From NCBI GenBank assembly GCA_027315105.1, contig DAHUYP010000087.1, positions 1 through 52,238 of the forward strand: 52,238 nt of DNA. The letters run 5' to 3'. Shown piece by piece: positions 27,503-36,481 of the stretch. Under the pieces are notes generated by a model. It did no database searches and was not told the origin of the DNA. It worked only from the letters and a program-made list of their open reading frames with translations. Positions within the stretch are counted from its first letter, which is position 1. The number at the start of each line of letters is the position of its first letter. This DNA is from Gammaproteobacteria bacterium (GTDB lineage: Bacteria > Pseudomonadota > Gammaproteobacteria > Steroidobacterales > Steroidobacteraceae). A program made the translations under genes and the position numbers.

Positions 27503-27530
27503 TATAATCTACATGTAAATATATATATAA
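27503..27530 (+). promoter_or_regulatory. AT-rich promoter/operator of the MarR-like gene
   Basis: A perfect -10 TATAAT (27503-27508) is followed by the palindrome TACATGTA and an ATATATATATA run up to 27530, in an otherwise GC-rich region. The predicted start near 27515 lies inside the palindrome, and the leader to the ATG at 27538 would be only about 20 bases. A regulator bound here would block this promoter and could also affect the divergent desaturase operon. Confidence 0.5.
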
Positions 27531-27537
27531 AACGATC

Positions 27538-27978
27538 ATGAATGCACCACGAAAGATCATCGGCGGCGGCCGCGCGGCGACCAGGGCGGTTGGTCGCGCC
27601 CAGCGCGAGACGCGGACGCGCTTCCTGCTCGCGCTGCGCGAGCTCGATGACGCCTGGGTCGCGGCATTTCATCGCGCCGGCTTCGGCGACGTCTATTTCT
27701 CCCGCTTGTTCACCGAGTTGTGGCTGCGCGACGCGGCCGCGGTCGCCAAGACCGACGCCTACGCGCTGGTGCAGGGGGTGGGCGCCCAGACGGCGATGAA
27801 GTACGTGCGGCGGGCGATCGCCGAGGGTTACCTGGAAGAGGTGGACAATCCGGCCGACGGCCGCTCGCGGTTGCTGCGCATGTCGCCGCGGCTGCGCGAG
27901 CAGTTTGCGCAGGTCATCGATCGTGCGGCGGCGGCCTTCGGCGCCGTATTGCCCGCCGGCGGCGCCAGGCGATCATGA
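27538..27978 (+). CDS. MarR-like winged-helix regulator
   Basis: A 146-residue MarR-type transcription factor. The winged-helix part is recognisable: VGAQTAMKYVRRAIAEGYLEEVDNPADGRSRLLRMSPRL, where DGRS is the characteristic wing. The N-terminal 30 residues are Arg-rich. No clear ribosome site precedes the ATG, so leaderless-like initiation or a later start is possible. Divergent from the desaturase operon across an AT-rich palindromic region, so autoregulation and control of that operon are likely. Confidence 0.75.
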   Translation: MNAPRKIIGGGRAATRAVGRAQRETRTRFLLALRELDDAWVAAFHRAGFGDVYFSRLFTELWLRDAAAVAKTDAYALVQGVGAQTAMKYVRRAIAEGYLEEVDNPADGRSRLLRMSPRLREQFAQVIDRAAAAFGAVLPAGGARRS

Positions 27979-28006
27979 GAGGGAACCGTGATCGCCCACG
28001 GGCCGC

Positions 28007-28789
28007 TCAGCGCGGTGCCATGCGAATCGCGCCGTCGAGCCTGATCGTCTCGCCATTGAGATAGCCGTTGCGAATGATCTCGAGCACCAGCGAGGCGTAG
28101 TCCTCGGGCCGGCCGAGGCGCGGTGGAAACGGCACCGATGCCGCCAGCGCGTCCTTCACCTTCGGGGGCGCCGCCTGCAGCAGGGGAGTATCGAAGATTC
28201 CCGGCATGATGGTGTTCACGCGAATGGCTTCTCTGGCCAGATCGCGCGCCACCGGCAACGTGAGGCCGAGCAGGCCGCCCTTGGAGGCGGAGTAGGCCGC
28301 CTGCCCGATCTGCCCGTCCTCTGCGGCCACGGAGGCGGTGTTGACGATCACGCCCCGATCGCCGTCGGGCAGGGGATCGAGCGTCAGCATGCCGGCCGCG
28401 GATTTGGCCATGCAGCGAAAAGTGCCGACCAGATTGACCTGCACCACGGCGTTGAAGGCATCGAGTGGAAAATGACGGATCGCGCCGCTCTGCTTGTCAC
28501 GGCTGGCGGTCTTGATGGCATTGGAGATGCCGGCACAATTGACCAGAATCCGTTCCTGGCCGTGGCTGGCGCGCGCGCGCGCCAGCCCGGCGTCGACCTG
28601 CTGCTCCGAGGTGACGTCGACACGGCAGAAGACGCCTTCGATGCCCGCGGCCACCGCCTGGCCGATGTCCTCGTTCAGGTCGAAGAGCGCGACCCTGGCG
28701 CCCTGTGCGGCGAGCAGGCGCGCGGTCGCCGCGCCCAGACCGGAGGCGCCGCCGGTGACGACGGCGGCAATGTCGCTGTTCAGATGCAT
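28007..28789 (-). CDS. 3-hydroxyacyl-CoA dehydrogenase type II (HSD10-like SDR)
   Basis: A 260-residue SDR of the 3-hydroxy-2-methylbutyryl-CoA/3-hydroxyacyl-CoA dehydrogenase type. It has VVTGGASGLGAAT, FDLNE (NAD preference), NCAGI, NTASVAAEDGQIG, YSASK and the C-terminal NGETIRLDGAIRMAPR that marks this subgroup. It oxidises L-3-hydroxyacyl-CoAs in beta-oxidation or isoleucine degradation. The ATG at 28789 gives the standard N-terminus. It is probably transcribed after the EAL gene (142 bases upstream) or from its own promoter. Confidence 0.9.
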   Translation of the reverse strand: MHLNSDIAAVVTGGASGLGAATARLLAAQGARVALFDLNEDIGQAVAAGIEGVFCRVDVTSEQQVDAGLARARASHGQERILVNCAGISNAIKTASRDKQSGAIRHFPLDAFNAVVQVNLVGTFRCMAKSAAGMLTLDPLPDGDRGVIVNTASVAAEDGQIGQAAYSASKGGLLGLTLPVARDLAREAIRVNTIMPGIFDTPLLQAAPPKVKDALAASVPFPPRLGRPEDYASLVLEIIRNGYLNGETIRLDGAIRMAPR

Positions 28790-28931
28790 GGCAGGGTCCC
28801 CATGGCGCACGGGCGCGCGAAGACCCTGACTACCACCAGTTCGATCGGGCCGCAAGGCGCGCGCACGGCTCGGCCGATCGCGGACGGCGCCTGAGCAGCC
28901 GCGTCGCATCCGCGGCTGCGTGCAATGGCCG

Positions 28932-30284
28932 CTAAGCCAGAAGCGCTGGCAGTTCGGCCAGCGGCCGGGGCTTGGAGAAGCCGAAGCCCTGCGCAAAGTC
29001 GACCCGCAGTGCCGCCAGCCAGCGCTGAGTCTGCGTTGACTCGATTGCCTTGGCGCAGGTGTGCATGCCGAGTATGCAGGCCATCTGCGCGATGCCGCCC
29101 ACGATGGCCTGCCGCCGCTTGTCCTCCCCGATCGAGCTGGTCAGCGTCGGATGCAGCTTCAGCATGCGCAGGCCCTTCAGCCCGAGCAGCTCGAGGTGGC
29201 CGTCGTGCAGCGTAAAGTCGTCCAGGATGATCGTGCAACCGAGGGCGGCAAGGAACTCCGCGACTTCCATGGTCCGACCGAGGTGCTGCGCGCACAGGTT
29301 GGCGTCGAGCTCGAAGGCGATCATGCCGCGCGGCAAATCGGCCTTCGACAGGCACAGTTCGACGAATTTCAGGAAGTGCCGATCGATCAGCGCCGTTGCC
29401 GACAGATTGACCGACAGGGCAACCGGGCTGGTACGCCAGACGTCGGGGTTGCGCGCCAGCCAGATGACGAGCTCGGTGACGACCCGGCGGTCGACCACCG
29501 AACCGAGCCCGCGTCTGGCGGCGGCCTCGAGCATGGCTGTCGGCGCATGGGTGCGGCCGTGCTCGGAATCAGTGCGCAGCAGGGTTTCGAAGCGTCGAAT
29601 ACGGCTGCCGGCGTTGATCGGCTCCAGGCGCTGCACGTAGAGAACGATCGGCTGCGTGCGCAGCGCCGCGAAATGCCGGTCCAGCGCCGGGTCGATCGAT
29701 GCGCCCCGATTTGCCGGCACGTTCGCGGCGCTTGCGGCTTCGCCGCTCTCGGGCGTGTCATTGGGCGTGGCGCGGGTTGCGATGGGCTCCAGTTCGAGCT
29801 GCAGCTCGTGCACGGCCGGATCCTGCAGCGCGCGCAGCCGCGCCTGCGTCGCGGACACATCATCGGCGAGCCATTTCGCGTATTCGTCGATGGCACCCTG
29901 GAGGCCGGCGGAGCCTTCGGCCAAGAGGGGTGCGCGCGGGCTCGCCAGGGCCTTGCGCTCGACGATGATCATCGCGAGGCCAAGCACCGAGCCGCCCGGG
30001 TGACCGGCGCGCAGGGTGACGGCGATGCGGCCGTCGCCAAATTCGTACTGGTGGCGCTTGGGCGCGCCCTCGCCGGCAAACACCTCGAGGGAGGCACGGA
30101 CGGCTTCGTGCTCGTCGGGGCCCAGCACCCCCTCATTGAGCCAGAGCACATCCGCGTGCTCATCGTGCAGCGACAGGCTCCAGACGCGGACGGCACTTAG
30201 CGCGCCCAGGATCCGCCCGGCAATGGCCTCCAGCGCACCCTGCGTGCGTACGCTGGTGCGGCTGGCCGGCATTCCTTGGCTCAT
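28932..30284 (-). CDS. Degenerate EAL-domain protein
   Basis: A 450-residue protein with an N-terminal GAF-like sensor part (about 1-125), a helical linker, and a C-terminal EAL domain (about 205-450). Compared with active c-di-GMP phosphodiesterases, it keeps the first Glu (RFETLLR), Asn (SVNLSA), DDF, a Lys (LKLH) and QGFGFSKP. It has lost the second Glu of E-x-x-E (now ELDA), the GTGYSS loop after DDF (now TLHDGH), the Asp of LKID and the AEGVE pattern (now AKAIES). It is therefore probably a c-di-GMP binder or scaffold and not an enzyme. The ATG at 30284 has AAGGA 9 bases upstream. Confidence 0.82.
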   Translation of the reverse strand: MSQGMPASRTSVRTQGALEAIAGRILGALSAVRVWSLSLHDEHADVLWLNEGVLGPDEHEAVRASLEVFAGEGAPKRHQYEFGDGRIAVTLRAGHPGGSVLGLAMIIVERKALASPRAPLLAEGSAGLQGAIDEYAKWLADDVSATQARLRALQDPAVHELQLELEPIATRATPNDTPESGEAASAANVPANRGASIDPALDRHFAALRTQPIVLYVQRLEPINAGSRIRRFETLLRTDSEHGRTHAPTAMLEAAARRGLGSVVDRRVVTELVIWLARNPDVWRTSPVALSVNLSATALIDRHFLKFVELCLSKADLPRGMIAFELDANLCAQHLGRTMEVAEFLAALGCTIILDDFTLHDGHLELLGLKGLRMLKLHPTLTSSIGEDKRRQAIVGGIAQMACILGMHTCAKAIESTQTQRWLAALRVDFAQGFGFSKPRPLAELPALLA

Positions 30285-30549
30285 CGCTCTGCGTCCTTGT
30301 TGCAATGCTGAAGTTATGGTGCATCGGCCGGACCGCGCTGGCCTTGATCGGCGTCTCAAAACGGCCCCGTGGGGCGCCTGCGGCACCCTCCTGGGGCGTT
30401 CGGCGCCCCGGATCCGGCCCCGGGTAGCGGTTTCGATGGATCCGGCGCGCCAGGGGCGCGGCGAGCACGACTGTACTCTGCGGCTGGAGCGCGAGGGTCT
30501 ATACTCGCGGCACGATGGCGCGTGCAAGGCGCGCGACGGGGGCGAGTCC

Positions 30550-30996
30550 ATGGCGTGGTGGAGCTGGGTCATCGGCGGCGCGATATTTCTCGGCGCAGAG
30601 CTCGCATTCGTGAATGCGCAGTTCTACTTCGTGTTCGTCGGCAGCGCGGCGATCGTGGTCGGGTTGATCGCGGCCGGGAGTCCCGGGCTCGCGGCGTGGC
30701 TGCAATGGGCAATCTTTGCGGCGCTGGCGTTGGTCTCGATGGTGCTGTTTCGCCGCCGGCTGTACGGGTGGCTGCGCGGCCACCCGCCCGCGGTGGCCGC
30801 CGGACCGGCCGGCGGTACGCTCACCTTGCCGGCTGCGCTCGAGCCCGGACAGACCTGCCAGGCCGAGCACGGCGGCTCCTTCTGGGCCGTGCGCAACGAC
30901 GGCCAGACGGCGATGAGCGCCGGCACACGCGTGCGCATCGTGCGCGTCGACGGGCTCACGCTGCTCGTGCGGGCCGAGCATCCCCAGACAACCTAG
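30550..30996 (+). CDS. NfeD-like membrane protein
   Basis: A 148-residue NfeD-family protein (short form, YbbK/YuaF type): two or three N-terminal membrane helices (about 5-30 and 30-75) followed by a C-terminal OB-fold domain (GGTLTLPAAL..., SAGTRVRIVRVDGLTLLV). It typically partners the SPFH protein encoded next to it, which here starts 13 bases downstream. Together they form flotillin-like membrane assemblies. A TATACT at about 30501-30506 upstream could be its -10 box. Confidence 0.85.
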   Translation: MAWWSWVIGGAIFLGAELAFVNAQFYFVFVGSAAIVVGLIAAGSPGLAAWLQWAIFAALALVSMVLFRRRLYGWLRGHPPAVAAGPAGGTLTLPAALEPGQTCQAEHGGSFWAVRNDGQTAMSAGTRVRIVRVDGLTLLVRAEHPQTT

Positions 30997-31009
30997 CAGG
31001 GGTCCAGGC

Positions 31010-31936
31010 ATGGAAATCTCCTACGTCTTCATCGTCGTGGCCATCGTGGCCGTCATCGTGGTGGCGCGCACGGCGACCGTGGTGCCGCAGCAGAGTGCCT
31101 TCGTCATCGAGAGCCTTGGCAAGTACAGCCGTACGCTGCAGGCGGGTTTCCACATCCTGATTCCGTTCGTCGAGCGCGTGGCCTACCGTCACAGCCTCAA
31201 GGAACAGGCGCTCGACGTCGCCGAGCAGGTCTGCATCACGCGCGACAACGTCCAGGTGGGTGTCGATGCGGTGCTCTACATGCAGGTGCTGGATCCGCAT
31301 CTGGCTTCCTACGGCATCACCAACTACAACTTTGCGATCGCGCAGCTCGCCCAGACCACGCTGCGCAGCGAGATCGGCAAGATCGAGCTCGATCGCACCT
31401 TCGAGGCGCGCGGAATCATCAATGCCAATGTCGTTGCGGAGCTCGACAAGGCATCGGGCGCCTGGGGCGTGAAGGTCATGCGCTACGAGATCAAGAACAT
31501 CGCGCCGCCCAAGGACGTGCTCTCGGCGATGGAGAAGCAGATGCGGGCCGAGCGCGAGAAGCGTGCCGTGGTGCTGGCCTCCGAAGGCGAGCGGGACGCC
31601 AAGATCAACCAGGCCGAGGGCGACAAGCAACGCGTCATCAAAGCTTCCGAGGCCAACCGGCAACAGCAGATCAACGAGGCCGAGGGCCAGGCTGCGGCCA
31701 TCCTCGCGGTCGCCCACGCGACGGCCGAGGGGCTGCGACAGGTCGGTGGCGCCCTGAGCGATCGCGGCGGCATCGAGGCCATGCAGTTGCGGATCGGCGA
31801 GGAGTACGTGCGCCAGTTTGGCAAGCTGGCGAAGGAGAGCACGACGCTGGTCGTACCCGGCAACCTCAGCGACCTTGCGGGAGTCGTCACGATGGCGACC
31901 AGCATCATTCGTCGGCCGCAGGCCGAGAAGTCCTAG
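31010..31936 (+). CDS. qmcA: SPFH/stomatin-like protein (QmcA)
   Basis: A 308-residue SPFH (band 7) protein anchored by one N-terminal helix (ISYVFIVVAIVAVIVV). The SPFH domain is at about 20-190 (VVPQQSAFVIESLGKYSRTLQAGFH, VGVDAVLYMQV). A coiled coil rich in Glu/Ala/Lys follows at about 190-260 (REKRAVVLASEGERDAKINQAEGDKQ), where oligomers form, then a conserved TTLVVPGNLSDL end. Together with the NfeD gene upstream it forms a membrane quality-control or microdomain scaffold; in E. coli, QmcA associates with the FtsH-HflKC system. Confidence 0.92.
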   Translation: MEISYVFIVVAIVAVIVVARTATVVPQQSAFVIESLGKYSRTLQAGFHILIPFVERVAYRHSLKEQALDVAEQVCITRDNVQVGVDAVLYMQVLDPHLASYGITNYNFAIAQLAQTTLRSEIGKIELDRTFEARGIINANVVAELDKASGAWGVKVMRYEIKNIAPPKDVLSAMEKQMRAEREKRAVVLASEGERDAKINQAEGDKQRVIKASEANRQQQINEAEGQAAAILAVAHATAEGLRQVGGALSDRGGIEAMQLRIGEEYVRQFGKLAKESTTLVVPGNLSDLAGVVTMATSIIRRPQAEKS

Positions 31937-32055
31937 CCGCGGGCCGCCGCTGGGGCTCACCGAGGTTTCCGGCCGCGTCGCAGCGAGCGAATCGCCTTTG
32001 GGGTACAAGAGCAGCGGATGAGATGAGCAGGGCGGTACATCCATCGGGAGGCCAG

Positions 32056-32709
32056 ATGCGCAGCACAGCGGCCGGCATCGCAATGATCCTCACACTCGCC
32101 GGCTGCGCGGGGCCGAAGCTCGTGCCGTTCGATAAGGCGGACGCTCAACTGCACGGGCGCACGATAACGCTCGTGCATCGCGAGATGCCGAGCTTCTCGG
32201 CGGCAACTCCCGGCAAGGCCAGCTTCGCATTGGTCGGCGCCTTTGCCATGCTGGAGGCCGGCGACAAGATCGTGAAAGAGGACGGCATCGAGGATCCGGC
32301 CGTCCGGATAGGCGAAGACTTGCTGCAGGCGATCGCTGCCAGCAACGGCATGCGCATCGTCAGCAACGACGAAATCGCCGTCACCGCCGAGGTCTCGAAG
32401 CTGGCGAAACAATACCCGATGGCCGACCTGGTGCTCGATGTGGAGACGGTCAGCTGGAGTTTCGTCTATTTTCCGACCAACTGGACCCACTACCGCGTCG
32501 TCTACAACGTGCAGCTGCATCTGATCGATACCAAGCGCGCGACGTTGCTCGCCGACGGGCACTGCGCCCATGTGCCGTCCGAGACGCGCGATGCGCCGAC
32601 CTACGAGCAGCTGCTGGAAGACCACGGGGCGCGCCTGAAGCAGGAGCTGGCGGCCGCCGCCGATCAGTGCATCGGCGAGCTGCGCTCCAAGGTCCTGCTG
32701 TTGAGCTAG
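32056..32709 (+). CDS. Lipoprotein of unknown function
   Basis: A 217-residue secreted lipoprotein: signal MRSTAAGIAMILTLAGC with lipobox L-A-G-C at position 17. GGGAGG precedes the ATG at 32056, which I prefer to an upstream ATG at 32023. The mature part has no motif I recognise; it is mixed alpha/beta, with three more Cys-free stretches and a late HCAHVPSE. Probably anchored in the periplasmic face of the outer membrane. It may be read through from the NfeD-QmcA pair (119-base gap). Function unknown. Confidence 0.78.
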   Translation: MRSTAAGIAMILTLAGCAGPKLVPFDKADAQLHGRTITLVHREMPSFSAATPGKASFALVGAFAMLEAGDKIVKEDGIEDPAVRIGEDLLQAIAASNGMRIVSNDEIAVTAEVSKLAKQYPMADLVLDVETVSWSFVYFPTNWTHYRVVYNVQLHLIDTKRATLLADGHCAHVPSETRDAPTYEQLLEDHGARLKQELAAAADQCIGELRSKVLLLS

Positions 32710-32724
32710 CCCGGGCCGCCCGGG
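32710..32724. terminator. GC-rich hairpin between convergent genes
   Basis: CCCGGG, three bases, CCCGGG directly after the lipoprotein stop and just before the 3' end of the helicase gene. Symmetric, so it could end both transcripts. No T-run. Confidence 0.3.
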
Positions 32725-32730
32725 CCGGCC

Positions 32731-34518
32731 TCACGGCCGCTTGGGCCGCGCGAGCCGCGAACTCGCGCCATGCCCCTGCTGGCGGGTGATCGCCAGCGCT
32801 CGGCCGCGCACCCGCACGCGCGCCAGCCGCTCGAGCATTTCCGGCGGCATTCCGGACGGCAGGCGCACGAGACTGTGATCCTCGCGCAGCTTCAGGCCAT
32901 TGATCTCGGTGCCGTCGAGGCCGGCCTCATTGGCGATGGCGCCGACGATGTTGCCGGCCTGCACGCCGTGCATGCGCCCCACATCGAGCCGATAGGTGTC
33001 CTGCGGCGCGAATCGGCCCGGGTGCCGGCGGGACGACGGCGCTTCCCGGCGCGCACGCCGCTCGGGGCGCGCGCCGATGGCCGGATGCGCGCCCTCGGGC
33101 GGTGCGAAGTGCCCGCCGGTCGGCGGAGGCGGGGCGCCGTCGCCGCCGGTCTTCGGCGCCGATGCCCGGGACCGGTCCGGCTGTTCGTGCTCGCGCAGCA
33201 GCAAGGGCGCCTTGCCGTGCGCGAGCGTGGCCAGCGCCGCGGCGACGTCCGCCGGCCCGGCACCCGTCTCCCGCACCAGTTCCTCGACCACGCCGCGATA
33301 CACGTCGGGCAAGCCGTGTTCGAGCACCGCCGCGACGCGGCGTTTGAATTTCGTGACGCGCGTGGCATTCACATCCGCGATCGTGGGCAGGTCCATCTGC
33401 CGGATCGGCTCGCGGGTGGCGCGTTCGATCAAGCGCAGCAGATTGCGCTCCCGCGGCGCGATGAACAGGATCGCCTCGCCGCTGCGGCCGGCGCGGCCGG
33501 TGCGACCGATGCGATGCACGTAGGATTCCGTGTCGTGAGGCACGTCGTAGTTCACCACGTGGCTGATGCGTTCCACGTCGAGCCCGCGGGCGGCGATGTC
33601 GGTGGCGACCAGGATGTCGATCTGCCCGGTCTTCAGCCGTGCCACGGTGCGCTCGCGCTCCGATTGCTGCATGTCGCCGTTGAGAGCCGCGGCGGCGAAG
33701 CCTCGCGCCTCGAGACGCTCGGCCAGCTCGATGGTGGCGAGCTTGGTGCGTGCGAACACCAGGATGCCGTCGAAGGGCATGACTTCGAGCATGCGCGTCA
33801 GCGCGTCGAGCTTGTGCATGCCGCTGACCAGCCAATAACGCTGGCGAATGTTGGCGGCCGTCGTCGCCTTGCCGCGGATGGTGATTTCGCGCGGTTCACG
33901 CAGATGGCGTTGGGCGATGTGGCGGATCGGTGCCGCCATGGTGGCCGAGAACAAGGCCACCTGGCGCTGCGGCGGGACCTTCGACAGGATGCTCTCCATC
34001 GCCTCGACGAAGCCCATTGCCAGCATTTCGTCGGCCTCGTCGAGCACCACGAAGCGCACGCCGCGCAGCGTCAGCGTGCCGCGGTCGAGATGGTCGATCA
34101 CGCGGCCCGGCGTGCCGACGATGACGTGCGCGCCGCGCTTGAGCGCGACCAGCTGCGGCGTATAGCTCTGCCCGCCGTATATCGGCAGCACATGAAAGCC
34201 GGGCAGGTGCGAGGCGTATTTGCGGAATGCTTCCGCCACCTGAATCGCGAGCTCGCGCGTCGGCACCAGCACCAGCGCCTGCGGCTCGCGCTGCGCGAGC
34301 TCGAGCCGCGACAGCAGCGGCAGGGCGAACGCGGCGGTCTTGCCGGTGCCCGTCTGTGCCTGTCCCAGAACGTCGCTGCCGGCCAGCAGCGCCGGAATCG
34401 TTGCCGCCTGGATCGGCGTCGGTGATTCGTAGCCTACCGCAGCCAGGGACTGCAGGACCGGGCCGCTCAGACCGAGATCGGCGAATGGGGCGCTGGGCCC
34501 CGCCTCTGGAGCATTCAT
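32731..34518 (-). CDS. DEAD-box RNA helicase with DbpA-type RNA-binding domain
   Basis: A 595-residue ATP-dependent RNA helicase of the CsdA/DeaD type. Helicase motifs in order: Q-motif YESPTPIQ, Walker A AQTGTGKT, PTRELAIQ, DEAD (VVLDEADEML), SAT, ARGLDVERISHVVNYD and HRIGRTGRAG. After about residue 390 an acidic/basic linker is followed by a DbpA RNA-binding domain (about 485-560, YRLDVGRMHGVQAGNIVGAIANEAGL). It unwinds RNA in ribosome assembly or mRNA decay, often in the cold. Single gene, convergent with the lipoprotein gene. Confidence 0.92.
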   Translation of the reverse strand: MNAPEAGPSAPFADLGLSGPVLQSLAAVGYESPTPIQAATIPALLAGSDVLGQAQTGTGKTAAFALPLLSRLELAQREPQALVLVPTRELAIQVAEAFRKYASHLPGFHVLPIYGGQSYTPQLVALKRGAHVIVGTPGRVIDHLDRGTLTLRGVRFVVLDEADEMLAMGFVEAMESILSKVPPQRQVALFSATMAAPIRHIAQRHLREPREITIRGKATTAANIRQRYWLVSGMHKLDALTRMLEVMPFDGILVFARTKLATIELAERLEARGFAAAALNGDMQQSERERTVARLKTGQIDILVATDIAARGLDVERISHVVNYDVPHDTESYVHRIGRTGRAGRSGEAILFIAPRERNLLRLIERATREPIRQMDLPTIADVNATRVTKFKRRVAAVLEHGLPDVYRGVVEELVRETGAGPADVAAALATLAHGKAPLLLREHEQPDRSRASAPKTGGDGAPPPPTGGHFAPPEGAHPAIGARPERRARREAPSSRRHPGRFAPQDTYRLDVGRMHGVQAGNIVGAIANEAGLDGTEINGLKLREDHSLVRLPSGMPPEMLERLARVRVRGRALAITRQQGHGASSRLARPKRP

Positions 34519-34654
34519 TTGGGTGCCTGCGGGAGTCGATCGGGTGGAGCGGCACGCCAGCGGCTCGCCGCGCCCCGGGGCCGACTGGAAATCGCGCCCT
34601 GGAGCAATTGTTCGCAGTATATACCAAATACCGCGCCGGTTCCGCGGCTGCGTG

Positions 34655-36202
34655 CTAGGCGTGATAATCCGCCGCGACGGTCTCGTCGAGCGCCACCCGC
34701 CGCGCCGACATCGCGTTGAACACCAGGGTCAGCACCACGGTCACGACCAGGTTTAGGATGACCGTGTAGAGCGCGGCGTAGCCGGGGAACTTGTAGGCCC
34801 CGATCGTGAGCGCATAGGTCGGCGTCAGGTGCGCCGCCACCGCCATGGCCGTGCCCGCGAACGTGCCGACCGCCCAGCCGATGAGCAGCGCCCAGTCGTT
34901 GAACCATCGGGTATAGGCGCCCAGCATCACGGCAGGCATCGTCTGGATGATCCAGATGCCGCCCAGCAATTGCAGCTGAATGGCGTACTGGGTGGGCACG
35001 AACAGAATGAAGATCAGCGCGCCGAGCTTGACGATCAGCGACACCCACTTTGCCATCTGGGCTTCCTGCCGGTCGGTCGGGTTCTTGTTGATGAACTCGC
35101 GGTGAATGTTGCGCGTATAGAGGTTGGCCGCCGCGATCGACATGATCGCCGCCGGCACCAGGGCGCCGATGCCGATGGCCGCAAAGGCAACGCCGACGAA
35201 CCACGACGGGAAGCTGTGCAGCAGCAGCGCCGGCACCGCGAAGTTGTTGCCGAAATGCTTGAAGCCGTCGGCGTACTCGGGCAAGTGGGCGACCCCGGCG
35301 GCGATCGCGAAGAAGCCGAGCAGCGCGAGCAGGCCGAGCACGAAGGAATAACCCGGCAGCAGGGCGGCGTTGCGGCGGATGGCGTGGCCGCTGCTGGCGC
35401 TCAGGATGCCCGTCAGCGAGTGCGGATACAGAAATAACGCCAGCGCCGAGCCGAGCGCCAGGGTGGCGTAGGCGCCGTAGGCACCGGTGGTGTTGGCCCC
35501 GGGAACCGCCAGCAGCACCTTCTGCGCCGGCACCGCGGCGAAGATCTTGCCGAAGCCGCCTAATTCGCCCGGAATGACGATCACCGCGGCGAAGGCGGTG
35601 ATATAGATCAGGATGTCCTTGACGATCGCGATCGATGCCGGGGCGCGCAGGCCGCTCGAGTAGGTAAAGGCAGCCAGCACGATGAAGGCGATGATCAGCG
35701 GCAGATCGGCGGCCAACCCGGTCCCGGAGATGCCGAGTGCGCCGACCACGACCTGGATGCCGACCAGCTGCAGGGCGATGTACGGCATGGTCGCGACGAT
35801 GCCGGTGATGGTCACGGCCAGCGCCAGCCAGCGATTGCCGAAGCGGCCGCGCACGAAATCACCTGCGGTGATGTAGCCGTGTTTGTGGCAGACGTTCCAC
35901 AGCCGCGGAAAGACCAGGAACAGGATGGGATAGATGACGATCGTATAGGGTACGGCGAAGAAAGCCACCGCGCCGGCGCCGAAAGCCAGTGCCGGAACGG
36001 CGATGAAGGTGTAGGCGGTGTAGAGATCGCCGCCGACCAGGAACCAGGTGATCAGCGTACCGAAGCGCCTGCCGCCCAGACCCCATTCGTGCAGCAGGTC
36101 GAGATCGCCCCGGCGCCATCTGGCGGCCGCGAAGCCGAGCCAGGTGATGAAAGCGAACAGCAGCACGAAGATGGTGAGCGCAACCCAGTTCACTTCCTGC
36201 AC
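34655..36202 (-). CDS. mctP: Monocarboxylate transporter MctP (SSS family)
   Basis: A 515-residue sodium/solute symporter with about 13 hydrophobic helices. It resembles rhizobial MctP, which takes up lactate, pyruvate, acetate, propionate and similar acids. Early features are WLVGGDLYTAYTFIAVPALAF-like helix 2 and RFGNRW; the later YPHSLTGILSASS segment is typical of this branch. Start is a GTG with GGGGGA upstream. A small DUF3311 gene lies 72 bases upstream, the usual arrangement for this transporter. Substrate range is inferred from the family. Confidence 0.88.
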   Translation of the reverse strand: MQEVNWVALTIFVLLFAFITWLGFAAARWRRGDLDLLHEWGLGGRRFGTLITWFLVGGDLYTAYTFIAVPALAFGAGAVAFFAVPYTIVIYPILFLVFPRLWNVCHKHGYITAGDFVRGRFGNRWLALAVTITGIVATMPYIALQLVGIQVVVGALGISGTGLAADLPLIIAFIVLAAFTYSSGLRAPASIAIVKDILIYITAFAAVIVIPGELGGFGKIFAAVPAQKVLLAVPGANTTGAYGAYATLALGSALALFLYPHSLTGILSASSGHAIRRNAALLPGYSFVLGLLALLGFFAIAAGVAHLPEYADGFKHFGNNFAVPALLLHSFPSWFVGVAFAAIGIGALVPAAIMSIAAANLYTRNIHREFINKNPTDRQEAQMAKWVSLIVKLGALIFILFVPTQYAIQLQLLGGIWIIQTMPAVMLGAYTRWFNDWALLIGWAVGTFAGTAMAVAAHLTPTYALTIGAYKFPGYAALYTVILNLVVTVVLTLVFNAMSARRVALDETVAADYHA

Positions 36203-36274
36203 GACATCCCCCTAGTTTCGTCTCATCTCGATTCTTATCGATTCTCAGGGCCCCGGGTCCGGCGGGACGGCGTG

Positions 36275-36481
36275 CTAACGCTCGGTAGCCAGATAGACGG
36301 TCGCGGTGATTACCGCGCTGATGATTACCCACAGCAGCTGGTACCAGTAGAAGAACGGCAGGCCCAGCAGGCGCGGCTCGGCACTGTTGAAGAACGGCGG
36401 CCAGAGCACGCCGACGAATTGCACGACGAACAGCAGGTACCACCAGCTCCGTGCGCTGCGCTTGCCGGGTGCGTCATGCAT
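36275..36481 (-). CDS. DUF3311 small membrane protein
   Basis: A 68-residue protein with two membrane helices (WWYLLFVVQFVGVLWPPFF and FYWYQLLWVIISAVITATVYL), matching DUF3311, which commonly precedes SSS symporter genes and is thought to be a small accessory subunit. The ATG at 36481 has GGAGGG 7 bases upstream, better than upstream alternatives. Co-transcribed with mctP. Confidence 0.85.
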   Translation of the reverse strand: MHDAPGKRSARSWWYLLFVVQFVGVLWPPFFNSAEPRLLGLPFFYWYQLLWVIISAVITATVYLATER

